Shown here: positions 35,850-44,636 of the stretch, piece by piece
Layout: the number at the start of each line of letters is the position of its first letter
How positions within the stretch are numbered: position 1 is the first letter of the stretch
DNA from: SFDP01 sp051891855
GTDB taxonomy: Bacteria > Bacillota > Clostridia > Lachnospirales > Lachnospiraceae
Length of the DNA stretch: 64,000 bases
Assembly (NCBI GenBank): GCA_051891855.1
Contig: JBJFFP010000024.1
Coordinates: forward strand, 1-64,000
Direction: 5' to 3'
The notes under the pieces: model-generated
Told to the model about the DNA's origin: nothing
Seen by the model: the letters and a program-made list of their open reading frames with translations, nothing else
Databases searched by the model: none
Made by a program: the position numbers and the translations under genes

Positions 35850-36194
35850 TTATTTAATAGTATAACTATTATTTATGCTTATTGTTGGGTAACCCTTCTC
35901 CTTACCCATCATTATCAGTTCCTGCGGATCCCTGTCCGTAACATAAAATGCAATATTATTCTCATAGCCGGCTAGTGTAATTTCATAAAGTAGAGCAATT
36001 TCTTCTGCTTCTTCCCTCGTCTGTACAATTGCAATTAGGGAACCTTCTATTTTTTTCTCCACAACCGTATTACCTTCTTCTATACCTCCTATACTTTCAT
36101 AAAACATATGATTTCTCCTATACACCACTACTCCCACAATAATCACCGCCACAATTATTATGGCAACAACAATACCTATAACCACTTTCTTCAC
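35850..36194 (-). CDS. Membrane-anchored protein resembling a stand-alone S8 propeptide
   Basis: The 114-residue protein has an N-terminal membrane helix (about 4-24, followed by YRRNH) and a small domain (about 50-113). This domain aligns by eye with the protease's own pro-region: GSLIAIVQTREEAEEIALLY against DEVVVVAETEALAKEYAEAF, then TLAGYENNIAFYVTD against TLKDYALGTAVITLED; both end N-x-x-Y-x-I. Stand-alone domains of this kind act as inhibitors or folding helpers of subtilisins. Start is GTG 36194 with GAGGAGG upstream. Its place directly before the protease supports a role as inhibitor or chaperone; the side of the membrane is ambiguous. Confidence 0.6.
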   Translation of the reverse strand: MKKVVIGIVVAIIIVAVIIVGVVVYRRNHMFYESIGGIEEGNTVVEKKIEGSLIAIVQTREEAEEIALLYEITLAGYENNIAFYVTDRDPQELIMMGKEKGYPTISINNSYTIK

Positions 36195-36245
36195 TTTATC
36201 CTCCTCTTCCGAAACCCGCTGTTTATTTTCGTTTGAGTTATTTCT

Positions 36246-36275
36246 ATTCTACCATTTTTTGATATTTTTTATCAA
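36246..36275 (-). promoter_or_regulatory. Promoter of the propeptide-like/protease operon
   Basis: Minus strand: TTGATA (36275-36270), 18 bases, TAGAAT (36251-36246). The -35 is one arm of the dyad TTGATA-AAAAA-TATCAA (36259-36275). Confidence 0.6.
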
Positions 36276-36342
36276 GTTTTTTTCTCTACTAAAAATTACA
36301 TCCAAACGGCTATTTTTTGCAATTATTGTTTTGTCAATTATT

Positions 36343-39300
36343 TTATTCTGCTTTATCGAGCAAAAGTGCATCTCCCCGGACAATTGTGCTGTAGTTTTTT
36401 ACCGTATCCTGACCATTTTGCAGAACATTGACTACCCACTGATTCGGATTTAAATATTTTCCCGTAATCAGCTTTGCCCCCTCTGCAAGGCTTCCTTTTT
36501 CGTCCATCACCTGTAAAGTGACTGCCGTCCCTGTCTCGCTGTACACCGAACACATTTGTGTGGGATGGTCAGCCTTACTGTCTACCGTCTTTGCCGCAGC
36601 ACCGTTTAGCTTAATTCCCATACCTGCCGGACACTGGAGGGTTAGTTTACCGCCATCGGTAAGTCCGATGAGATTTGCCGTAAGTCCCTTTGACAGGACA
36701 AGGCGAGCATTGGCATTATGGGTAGATAGAATGGTTTTCACCTTAAGACTTCCTGAAAGCTCCAAATCCGGGATAGTCTTTTGACCCTCAAATTTTAGCA
36801 TCCCTTTTACTCCGCCGGTTATATTATTCAGGCCCTTCAGTCTGGCTCCTGCCAATACCAGGGTATAATTTGCCAACGAAAGATTAGTTGTTCCCTCTTG
36901 GACGCCGCTTTTCGTCATCTGCATGGGGATAAGGCTGATTCCTTCTTCTAATCTGGTACTGCTCCTCAGGGTAACGTTTCCGGAAAAACGAATGGCCTTT
37001 TCCTCTCCCACTATGGTTAAATTCGTAGCCTTGACAGGCAGGGTAAGGGCGGAATATCTTCCATCCTTTTTGACATTACCGATTTCCACATCCCTCAGCA
37101 GTTCAAGGGTATAAGCTCCCACACCCATATTGCCGATTCCTGCCACTGCCTCCTCAAAGGTCATATAGCCACTATAGGCAAAGTCCTTCTCCAATACGCT
37201 TCTGTCCCCTTCATCCGTACCAATCCATAGCCTCACCTCTGTCAGTTCCTGTGCATCAGCCGTACCATCCCCATTCTCCTTGAGAATTTCCAAAAGCCTT
37301 CCGTATTTTACTGCATTGGCGGATTTATAAGTTCCACATAGAGGTTCCGTTTTTATCGTACCATCCTCATATTTGCGTTGAATCAGGCTCTCTTCTCCCA
37401 TATTCACCTGTTCACCCCGGCTATCCTTTTTTGCATAGTAGGGTACAAACCAGGAAGAGGCTGCCTTCGGTGCTGTCAGTAAGGCCATTCCTTCCCTGAG
37501 CTGAACAAAGTTTTCAGCTGAATTATGCTGCATCAGTCCCACGGTAATGGCTGCCCGGGAAGTCTTCACCGATTCTGCCAACTGACCATAAGCTGTTTCC
37601 TGACTTATCTTTCCGGTAACCCTTCCTTTAACCTGAATCAGCGTATTCCCCTTCTTATCCTGTTTTCCCACCAGATAATTGTTCTGATTTCCCAGAACAA
37701 CATGGTTTAAGGTGAGTTTACCATCACCAGTCGTATCGGTGCCCGCTTTCAGATAGGAATTGGTTAATTGGGCAGCCTGATTTACTGTAATATTTTTCGC
37801 CTCAAGAACACTCTGCCCAGAATCGGTATCACCCCCTTCTCCCATAATCAGATTGCTTACGGATACTTCTTTGGCAGTCTTCAACGTTACCCCGGGCTTA
37901 ATCTCCAACGTTCCCACCCCAGAAATACCGTTTTGAATTTCACAGACAGCAGAAATGCTATCAGCCTTTGCTCCTGGGTCCATCGGGTAAAAAATCAGTT
38001 TTCCCAATCCCCTAGCCTGGATAAGATTAACCCCTTCTGCAACGGGATTACTTTCACTGCTGTTATCGGCTAAAATCAAGGTGGCTGTTCCCTTTTCCGT
38101 ACCGGAAAGGAGCAGGCCGCTTTCCCGGTTCGTTGGCATGTTCTTCAAAGTCAGGCAATAATTTCCCGTATTCAGGGATAGATTGGCGGCAGTATAGCCT
38201 GTTTTTTGCTTCTTTACTGCCAACAGTCGAACCTGATCAATCGTAATATTGCATCTTAAAGTCAAGCCACCGTTTATGTAGATGGTTTTGGGTTTTACCT
38301 GTTCAGACCCACCGCTTACAATGGTTACCTGGTTTGCATATCTGGGCAGGGTGATTTTCACCGGTGTAATCTCCTCAGTATCAGCCCCCTTTCCCACATC
38401 CTGCAGCAGCTCAATTTTATAGGACTGCTTGCTGTTCTTTATCTGATCAATGGCGGTAATGGCATCTGCCAGTGTGGGGTAGTACTGGAAGAGGCTCTCC
38501 TCTTCCTTTCCCTCTTCTACGGTATACAAGGCTGCACCCACCTGATTGCCGTAATATACCCTTATACCATCAGCAGCCTTTTTTAGAATATACCCTTCTG
38601 TGGCGGTCTCACCATAAGGTAAATCTGTAGCTTCATTTTCGGAAAATACACTTTCTCCATGAGCCTGAAAGACTCTTTCATCCAGATTTTTCCCCCGAAG
38701 AAGCAGGGAAGAAAGTGTCTTTTCCACCGTTTTATTCTTTTCCTTTACCCTAAGTATCGTTTCTCCCAGCTTAACCAGTCCATTAGTGGTCCCCTCATCG
38801 CCAACATGAGCAGGGGAAACAGAAACCTTAATCGTAATTTGATGAGTTCTTCCCCATTCATCCTTTTCCAGAATTGCTTTTCCGGATATGGTCAGTGCAG
38901 CTTCAGCCTTACTGTTCAGTCCGGTTTCCAGGAGTGCTCCCTCTGCCGAGCTTTTCAACGTTCCCGAAATGGTAAAAACAGCTGTGGTCAAAGGGGGAAC
39001 GTTTCCCTCTTCATCGCATGCCGCCAAAGGTGACTTAACCGAAAGCTCCGGCTTCCTTCCTGTCAAATAGATATTCGTAAAGCTTCCGCTTCCGGTAACT
39101 GCCATACGGCTGCTATCCAGCTTCAGGGTCTTTACCGTAACCTTATCTGCATAACCTTCGGCCCCTACTGCCAGACTGCCGGTTTCAGAAACAGAAAGGG
39201 CCGCCACGTTCAATTCTGCAGCATTATAGCTTTCTTTGTTGGTTTTGGCATCCATGGTGGGCCAACCCAGCAGCTGCACATTCTGCTTTAGATCAACCTG

Positions 39301-41256
39301 CGCAAAATTCGCAATCTTTCCCCGAATTATACTTCTTCCCCTAAGTCCTTCTTCTACCTGCAAATGAGAAAAAAAGATGTTCTCGCCTGCCGAAAAAACT
39401 GTATGCTGATCCAGCTCAAAAACTCCTTTTCCCCCTCCATTCAGTAAAATAGGTGTATTAAAGCTTACCCGGTTTTCCTCTCCCTCTACCGTTTTAAACT
39501 GAAGCCTGAAGCCCCCTGTACTGATGGTCACCGGAGCAGGGGCAGAGCTGCTTAATTCTTCCACCGGTACAGTCACTCCTCTGACCACTTTTGCCTGGAT
39601 AAAATGAATATTCTCCAGTGTCACATCTGAGGTAAAGGTGATATTCCCCTGATAATAAACACGATTTCCGTCAGCATTCAGCGTCAAATGACTGATATAT
39701 TGCTTCAAGGGCATAGTGAGGACTTCCGGTACGGAGTCTGCCTCTGTCTGATGAAAGGTAATGGTGTAAGCCCTTTTGGTTTTTAAATTATTGATTTCCG
39801 TTACCGCATCCTTAAAGCTTTCAAACTGAGCAGTAACCCTTGCTGAAGCATCGGTTTCTATCAGGTTATAGCTCAATGAAAGCGGGGCCTTCTGCAGGCG
39901 ATAAACCAGCGTTCCCACTTTTTTGTATATTTCTCCCGTGGCTTCATCGCTACCCCCATAGATGATACGCCCGGTATCTGCATTAATGGCTTTTGCCAGA
40001 GGAAGACCGGATTTTTCCAACAAGGCAGTAATTTTTGCATTACTGCTTTCCAAGCGGGTATCGGAATCCAATAGTATATCGATAATCAGAGCATCTCTTT
40101 TGTCCCGGTAATCTGTAATTTCCACCCTTCCGGTGATAGTAAGCCTGGGAGTGACAGTTTTAATGCTTCCTATCTCATCCTTATTAAAGGTATAGCCGGG
40201 TAGGGTACGAATGGTTCTTTTTCCTTCGGTAATAATATTCTTAATCTCAATCCTTCCCAGGCCGGTAAAAACCTCTTCATCTCCAGCCGTCTCATTTCCC
40301 ATTTTCAATGTATTCATCTTAGCCGCCCCGGTTATCACCGCATCTACCCCGGACAGCTGAAGGGTTCCCAGGTTGGAAATGGAGGCAAAGGTCAACTCCA
40401 CCTTATGTGAAGCGTCTACCGTATTCAGTCTAAGCCAGGAGGATCCCGTCAGGCTGCTTCCCACTACACTGATCTTCTTTTCGGCTTCTCCACTCTTTTC
40501 AAAATCCGTATCTGACAAAACCATCCGGAAGTTACCCAAATTTAATTTTGCCAAAGCCGATGCAGGGGCAAGAATAAGTCTTTCAAACCAGACATCGGTC
40601 TTGATGGTAAGATCACTTTTATAGGATAGTCGGATATTATCTCCTTCTCCTTCAATGAATATCCCCGCTGCTTTAGTGGGAAAGCTATAATTGGAAGAAA
40701 TACTGTCATCTCCCTTTACTCGTAAGTAATAGTACTCTTCTCTCCGGTTTAAGCGGTCAATTTCTGAAAAAGCCTGCTGTAAGCTTGGAAATTCTCCCAA
40801 ACTGACCGCCGTCTCCTTCAGCGCTTCCAGCTCCTGCTTAGTCACGGCTTCAATCCCCATACCATCCGGCCGATTTACTTTACTTAAGACGATTTTTATT
40901 TCATCGGCAGCTAAGCTATTCAGATCCTGTTTTGCCGAAAGAGCTGATAGCTCATTCTCACTGACCGTAAGCTCATTATGGGAAACGGTCAGTCCATCCT
41001 CCGACTGCACCGGCTCCTCATCAGGAAGCTTCAAATTCTCTTCTGAGGGAATATCCACGGATTCCTCTTCGGAAAGCTCAGTCTCATTGCCGGATACCGA
41101 CAAATCCTCCTGAAGAATTTGTGTATCATTATGGGAAACAGTATAGACCTCCCCCGCTGCTGCGGTTACCGTATTACCCAGCAATATGGATAGCCATAAA
41201 ATAACTGCTGCAAATTTTCTTTTTACCATGTTTTTACGATGCTTCCTTTTCGCCAT
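36343..41256 (-). CDS. Giant secreted four-module repeat protein of beta-solenoid appearance
   Basis: The 1637-residue protein has a long basic signal sequence (MAKRKHRKNMVKRKF, then a hydrophobic stretch ending TAAAG) and an acidic linker with repeated VS-x-N-E motifs. The rest is about four modules of about 350-400 residues. Each opens with a helix such as FPSLQQAFSEIDRLNRREEY, FESFKDAVTEINNLKTKRAY, YPTLADAITAIDQIKNSKQS or YMTFEEAVAGIGNMGVGAYT, followed by beta-rich ladder sequence. I do not recognise a catalytic site. I prefer ATG 41256 because GAGAGG lies just before it, though close; the ATG at 41274 has no ribosome site. Probably a large surface adhesin or structural protein, with no visible anchor. 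Confidence 0.7.
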   Translation of the reverse strand: MAKRKHRKNMVKRKFAAVILWLSILLGNTVTAAAGEVYTVSHNDTQILQEDLSVSGNETELSEEESVDIPSEENLKLPDEEPVQSEDGLTVSHNELTVSENELSALSAKQDLNSLAADEIKIVLSKVNRPDGMGIEAVTKQELEALKETAVSLGEFPSLQQAFSEIDRLNRREEYYYLRVKGDDSISSNYSFPTKAAGIFIEGEGDNIRLSYKSDLTIKTDVWFERLILAPASALAKLNLGNFRMVLSDTDFEKSGEAEKKISVVGSSLTGSSWLRLNTVDASHKVELTFASISNLGTLQLSGVDAVITGAAKMNTLKMGNETAGDEEVFTGLGRIEIKNIITEGKRTIRTLPGYTFNKDEIGSIKTVTPRLTITGRVEITDYRDKRDALIIDILLDSDTRLESSNAKITALLEKSGLPLAKAINADTGRIIYGGSDEATGEIYKKVGTLVYRLQKAPLSLSYNLIETDASARVTAQFESFKDAVTEINNLKTKRAYTITFHQTEADSVPEVLTMPLKQYISHLTLNADGNRVYYQGNITFTSDVTLENIHFIQAKVVRGVTVPVEELSSSAPAPVTISTGGFRLQFKTVEGEENRVSFNTPILLNGGGKGVFELDQHTVFSAGENIFFSHLQVEEGLRGRSIIRGKIANFAQVDLKQNVQLLGWPTMDAKTNKESYNAAELNVAALSVSETGSLAVGAEGYADKVTVKTLKLDSSRMAVTGSGSFTNIYLTGRKPELSVKSPLAACDEEGNVPPLTTAVFTISGTLKSSAEGALLETGLNSKAEAALTISGKAILEKDEWGRTHQITIKVSVSPAHVGDEGTTNGLVKLGETILRVKEKNKTVEKTLSSLLLRGKNLDERVFQAHGESVFSENEATDLPYGETATEGYILKKAADGIRVYYGNQVGAALYTVEEGKEEESLFQYYPTLADAITAIDQIKNSKQSYKIELLQDVGKGADTEEITPVKITLPRYANQVTIVSGGSEQVKPKTIYINGGLTLRCNITIDQVRLLAVKKQKTGYTAANLSLNTGNYCLTLKNMPTNRESGLLLSGTEKGTATLILADNSSESNPVAEGVNLIQARGLGKLIFYPMDPGAKADSISAVCEIQNGISGVGTLEIKPGVTLKTAKEVSVSNLIMGEGGDTDSGQSVLEAKNITVNQAAQLTNSYLKAGTDTTGDGKLTLNHVVLGNQNNYLVGKQDKKGNTLIQVKGRVTGKISQETAYGQLAESVKTSRAAITVGLMQHNSAENFVQLREGMALLTAPKAASSWFVPYYAKKDSRGEQVNMGEESLIQRKYEDGTIKTEPLCGTYKSANAVKYGRLLEILKENGDGTADAQELTEVRLWIGTDEGDRSVLEKDFAYSGYMTFEEAVAGIGNMGVGAYTLELLRDVEIGNVKKDGRYSALTLPVKATNLTIVGEEKAIRFSGNVTLRSSTRLEEGISLIPMQMTKSGVQEGTTNLSLANYTLVLAGARLKGLNNITGGVKGMLKFEGQKTIPDLELSGSLKVKTILSTHNANARLVLSKGLTANLIGLTDGGKLTLQCPAGMGIKLNGAAAKTVDSKADHPTQMCSVYSETGTAVTLQVMDEKGSLAEGAKLITGKYLNPNQWVVNVLQNGQDTVKNYSTIVRGDALLLDKAE

Positions 41257-41283
41257 TTTCCTCTCTCGTTCCATATATAGTTA

Positions 41284-41319
41284 AAGCCATAGCAGCTTTT
41301 AAGCAGGCTGCTATGGCTT
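41284..41319 (-). terminator. Strong hairpin between HTH gene and giant repeat protein
   Basis: A perfect 13-bp stem (AAGCCATAGCAGC with GCTGCTATGGCTT, 10-base loop) lies just after the HTH gene's stop. The U-tract is short (TTTAAC). It probably ends the long membrane-protein operon. Confidence 0.7.
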
Positions 41320-41342
41320 ATTACGTCATGTACACATCCGGT

Positions 41343-41678
41343 CTATTTACCCTTGTACTTCTTAATCTGGGAGTAATCCTCCATAATACCTAAAACCTTC
41401 TCACGACCTTCTGCATTCAATTTTACATAATACTGCATTACTCGATTCTCCAGAAGCTGCTCACTGACAGTCGTATCTCGTTCGAGAGAGGTAAAATCAA
41501 TGGGGTTCAGATTCAGCTTACCGCACATTCTAATTACGGTACCATAACCCATTCCTTCAATTCCTCTCTCCAGGGCAGTAACCAGTGTGCTGTAGGGGAT
41601 ATCCATTTCAATAGCAAACTGCCTCAAGCTCCTGTACTGAGATAAAATTTCTTTTTTCAAGATTGCTGCTTTTGTCAT
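41343..41678 (-). CDS. Small helix-turn-helix (XRE-like) protein
   Basis: The 111-residue protein has an N-terminal HTH of the Cro/C1 type: SLRQFAIEMDIPYSTLVTAL (about residues 17-36) with a following recognition-like helix. The rest is helical and may dimerise. Start ATG 41678 has GGAGG 5 bases upstream. It is 49 bases downstream of a membrane-protein gene and on the same strand, so it may be part of that operon and regulate it; the target is unknown. Confidence 0.75.
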   Translation of the reverse strand: MTKAAILKKEILSQYRSLRQFAIEMDIPYSTLVTALERGIEGMGYGTVIRMCGKLNLNPIDFTSLERDTTVSEQLLENRVMQYYVKLNAEGREKVLGIMEDYSQIKKYKGK

Positions 41679-41727
41679 ACCTACCTCCATTAAATTATTT
41701 TAGTTGATATATATTCATCAATGATAT

Positions 41728-42465
41728 CTACCGCTCATTCCGATAAATATCATAATGCTTTGTTTCACCAATCTTTACCATTTTTACCGGCTCCAGTTCG
41801 CCGACAAGCTTCTTCTCCTTGGAAAGAATGATATAATCGCAGTTATACTGTGCAGCGATCTCAGCCAGCTTTTTAGAGGGTATCTCCTCTTGGTTCATCA
41901 GCTGACGCAGAGGATGATCACCATAAATCCAATCCGGTGCAAGATAATCTCTTCCATAAACCATCTGTATTTCAGAAGTATATTGACGAATGAAATGAAT
42001 CAGCTCATCAGGAAAAACTCCCGTTACCCGCTCCTGTCCCTCCCCGGGCATAATAGCTTCACATACTTCAATAGCTTCCTGGGGAATATGGTAAATATTC
42101 TCTGCTTTGGCAATATATATATTACTATATACGCATTTGCCTGAAACTGCAATCAAAATCACCCCTAAAATTATTCCTGATGCAGGATATCGTGCCAAAA
42201 TTCTGATCCCGGCATAAGCTATAGAAATAGTCATAGGCAAAAGCCACAGGATTCTGTAGTAGGTTCCTTTATCCAAAAGCTGATATCCATAATAAAATAG
42301 TGGGCAGAAAAACAGAAACTGCAATATGCTTGCTCCATAGACAAAAATATTGCGTACTGCTTCATTTTTCTCTGTTATCCATAAATAAATCAGAGCCAGA
42401 AGATAGAGAATGGTCAAAAAACCGGCTCCCGTATATTCCCTGAAAATCAGTAAAATCTCTCTCAT
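41728..42465 (-). CDS. Membrane protein with soluble C-terminal domain
   Basis: The 245-residue protein has about four membrane helices in its first 125 residues and a C-terminal soluble domain of about 120 residues with AQYNCDYIILSKEKKLVGEL. It starts 9 bases after the DUF6077-like gene. Its layout (helices then a short alpha/beta domain) looks like the C-terminal half of a GT-C type protein, with the preceding gene as N-terminal half. I see no frameshift remnant, and each gene has its own ribosome site, so a two-subunit protein is more likely than a broken gene. Confidence 0.6.
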   Translation of the reverse strand: MREILLIFREYTGAGFLTILYLLALIYLWITEKNEAVRNIFVYGASILQFLFFCPLFYYGYQLLDKGTYYRILWLLPMTISIAYAGIRILARYPASGIILGVILIAVSGKCVYSNIYIAKAENIYHIPQEAIEVCEAIMPGEGQERVTGVFPDELIHFIRQYTSEIQMVYGRDYLAPDWIYGDHPLRQLMNQEEIPSKKLAEIAAQYNCDYIILSKEKKLVGELEPVKMVKIGETKHYDIYRNER

Positions 42466-42474
42466 GCCCTTCTC

Positions 42475-43539
42475 CTATAATAATACATATAGCAATCCGT
42501 ATACTCCGCAGGGAATACAGGTTAAACCCAGCTTTAACAGAGCTTTCGGATTCTTCTGCCTAACAGCAATGACAAAACCGATTACCGCTAAAAGCAACAC
42601 ATTTAAAAACACGCTGGCGGTACTCATCATTGCTGCCACAATATTAATCATAAACAACAGTATCCACAGTCCTTTTCCCGCTGACGGTCTGCTGCTGTCA
42701 CGATTGTAAATCCACAGCAGAATCATGAATATAGCGGGGATAACCACATTTGCCAGCATGGATTTTCCCTGCCAGGTACGCATCAACAAAAAGGTGGAGC
42801 CCGGATAAATAGATACATTCCCGAAAATCTGCAGTGCACAGACCAGAATCATAAAGCCCGGGAGAAGCTCCTTCTTTTCTCTTAACAATTGTTTTCCTGC
42901 CTCCAGGTAAATCCAGTAGGTAAGGGAAATCAGGATTACCGGTAAAATGGTATGGCTGATAATCGTAGCATGAATCCCCGTAATCCGGGCTATATAAGCA
43001 ATCCAAATAGGAAAGACAGCCATGGAATGCCGATAGTCCAGGCTTGTAGACAGTCCCGTATACGGCAGTATCCTGTATAAGGTGTCCGTTTCGTCGGTGA
43101 TGACTGACTGGACAACATAATAAGCATCATCTCCATCAAAGGAAGCACGGGTAAGCGCCATAATCAGCTGGAAAGCAATAAGCAAAAAAACACATATCCA
43201 CTGAATCTGCTCCGGCCTCGTCATTTCCTTCCCTCTCACAGCAGGATGCCAGAGCCTGTTTCCTTTCCTCCAGCTATGCATGGCCCGAACAGTGCCCAGA
43301 CCCGCCAGAATGGCTGAAACTGCAGTAAACAGCTTCACAATGGTTCCAAAACCCCAGGCATCCAGAAATACCACCGGAACTGCAATCAGTTGAAAAACTG
43401 CAAGAAGAGTCAAAAAACCGGAAATATAGCTCATCCCCATACTCCTTTGTTCCGGCTCAAGCATCATATCGATAATCATACCGGTTCCCAAAGGTGCCAA
43501 TAGTAACAGCAATACCAGTATCATTCCCTGCAAAAGCAT
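42475..43539 (-). CDS. Polytopic membrane protein, DUF6077-like
   Basis: The 354-residue protein has about nine membrane helices. The loop ASFDGDDAYYVVQSVITDET, with an acidic cluster after an early helix, and the following LDYRHSMAVFPIWIAYIARI are as in DUF6077 proteins, which look like GT-C glycosyltransferase relatives. The function is unproven. AGGAGG precedes the ATG. It is 24 bases after an SGNH-like gene and 9 bases before a membrane protein that may be its other half. Confidence 0.65.
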   Translation of the reverse strand: MLLQGMILVLLLLLAPLGTGMIIDMMLEPEQRSMGMSYISGFLTLLAVFQLIAVPVVFLDAWGFGTIVKLFTAVSAILAGLGTVRAMHSWRKGNRLWHPAVRGKEMTRPEQIQWICVFLLIAFQLIMALTRASFDGDDAYYVVQSVITDETDTLYRILPYTGLSTSLDYRHSMAVFPIWIAYIARITGIHATIISHTILPVILISLTYWIYLEAGKQLLREKKELLPGFMILVCALQIFGNVSIYPGSTFLLMRTWQGKSMLANVVIPAIFMILLWIYNRDSSRPSAGKGLWILLFMINIVAAMMSTASVFLNVLLLAVIGFVIAVRQKNPKALLKLGLTCIPCGVYGLLYVLL

Positions 43540-43563
43540 AAATTCCTCCTGTTATTTAATCAA

Positions 43564-44625
43564 TCAATTATACCAATCTTCAAAAATCGCCTCATAGTCA
43601 TAAGTTAAGGCGAGATTATACAATATATCTAATTCCTTTTCCAGATTATCCAAAGTCACCCTTCTGCTGCCGTCTGCAAAGCACTGCACCATATATTCAC
43701 ATACGCTTCCATGATAGTGGGTATAGTCTGCATAGTTGTTTAAATTACATATGACATTTTTCTCATTCTGAAAGAAAAAAATCTCCACATTTTCATATTC
43801 CAAAAGCCTTCTGCTCATATAATCATATTTAGCTATCACTGCATCCAGCTCCTTCCTTCGCATCACATCATTCCAGTAGAGGATGCTGTAAGGCGGATAA
43901 AATATCGTAAATGTAGTCTCCGGATGAGCCTCAATATAGGGACAGATATTCGTCCTCAGATTTGCCTCGATAGCCTCCAGATAAAAATCTTCCGGTACCT
44001 TTTCCTTTGCTTCCTGTGCAGGTTCATAATACATCAGTACCAGTGCCTTTTGATAATGCTCATCCTGCCACCAGGGTCTGTAAATCATATTCCATTCCGA
44101 TTTATCCTTAGGATCGGCGGCTGCTCTTAGAATATAATCCAAAATTACATCCTTATTTAATAAATAATTTATATCATTAAAGTAATTATCGTCATATAGG
44201 TATTCCGGCACTTCAAACTTAGTCTGATTAACATCAGCAGAATAGTTCAGCTCATCAATTCCCAAAAACACTCTTTCCAGAGTTTTCCCCTTCGTGCCAA
44301 ACACGATCTTCATTATATTGGACTGGTCCTTAGGGAAAGCACCGTTATAGCTTAACTTCTGGGTTTTTAGGCCCAGATACTCATTAAACCAGTCGGTATT
44401 AAAATTAACGGTCATGGAGGAACCCAATAAAATACTGTCATACTCCATATTCTTTGCCAGCCCGGGATTCATATTTACCTGACTGTCCACAATATAGGGA
44501 AAGCTCTCCAGAGGCTTATGATACTGAAAAAATGGGTCTATTACATAAGTCAGTCCGGCAGCACAGCCAAGTCCTGCCAGTGTAATTCCTCCAAATACCA
44601 GCAGCCAGTTTCTTATTTTTTTCAT
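43564..44625 (-). CDS. SGNH-like acyl-transfer partner of MBOAT (copy A)
   Basis: The 353-residue protein has an N-terminal membrane helix and an extracytoplasmic domain with the block-I serine motif ILLGSSMTVNF (near residue 70) and a D-x-x-H-like DYTHYHGSVCEYM near the C-terminus. This arrangement is like DltD and AlgJ/AlgX, which work with an MBOAT protein to O-acylate surface polymers. It follows the MBOAT gene by 11 bases. It is clearly paralogous to the protein at 55559-56629 (both have V-x-DP-(Y/F)-F-x-YH near the N-terminus and GSSM). Confidence 0.75.
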   Translation of the reverse strand: MKKIRNWLLVFGGITLAGLGCAAGLTYVIDPFFQYHKPLESFPYIVDSQVNMNPGLAKNMEYDSILLGSSMTVNFNTDWFNEYLGLKTQKLSYNGAFPKDQSNIMKIVFGTKGKTLERVFLGIDELNYSADVNQTKFEVPEYLYDDNYFNDINYLLNKDVILDYILRAAADPKDKSEWNMIYRPWWQDEHYQKALVLMYYEPAQEAKEKVPEDFYLEAIEANLRTNICPYIEAHPETTFTIFYPPYSILYWNDVMRRKELDAVIAKYDYMSRRLLEYENVEIFFFQNEKNVICNLNNYADYTHYHGSVCEYMVQCFADGSRRVTLDNLEKELDILYNLALTYDYEAIFEDWYN

Positions 44626-44636
44626 TTTTTCATCCT

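Noticed and set aside
41728..43539. Frameshifted pseudogene made of the two adjacent membrane genes
   Set aside because: Each has its own ribosome site and start and the stop and start are 9 bases apart without shared out-of-frame homology that I can see.
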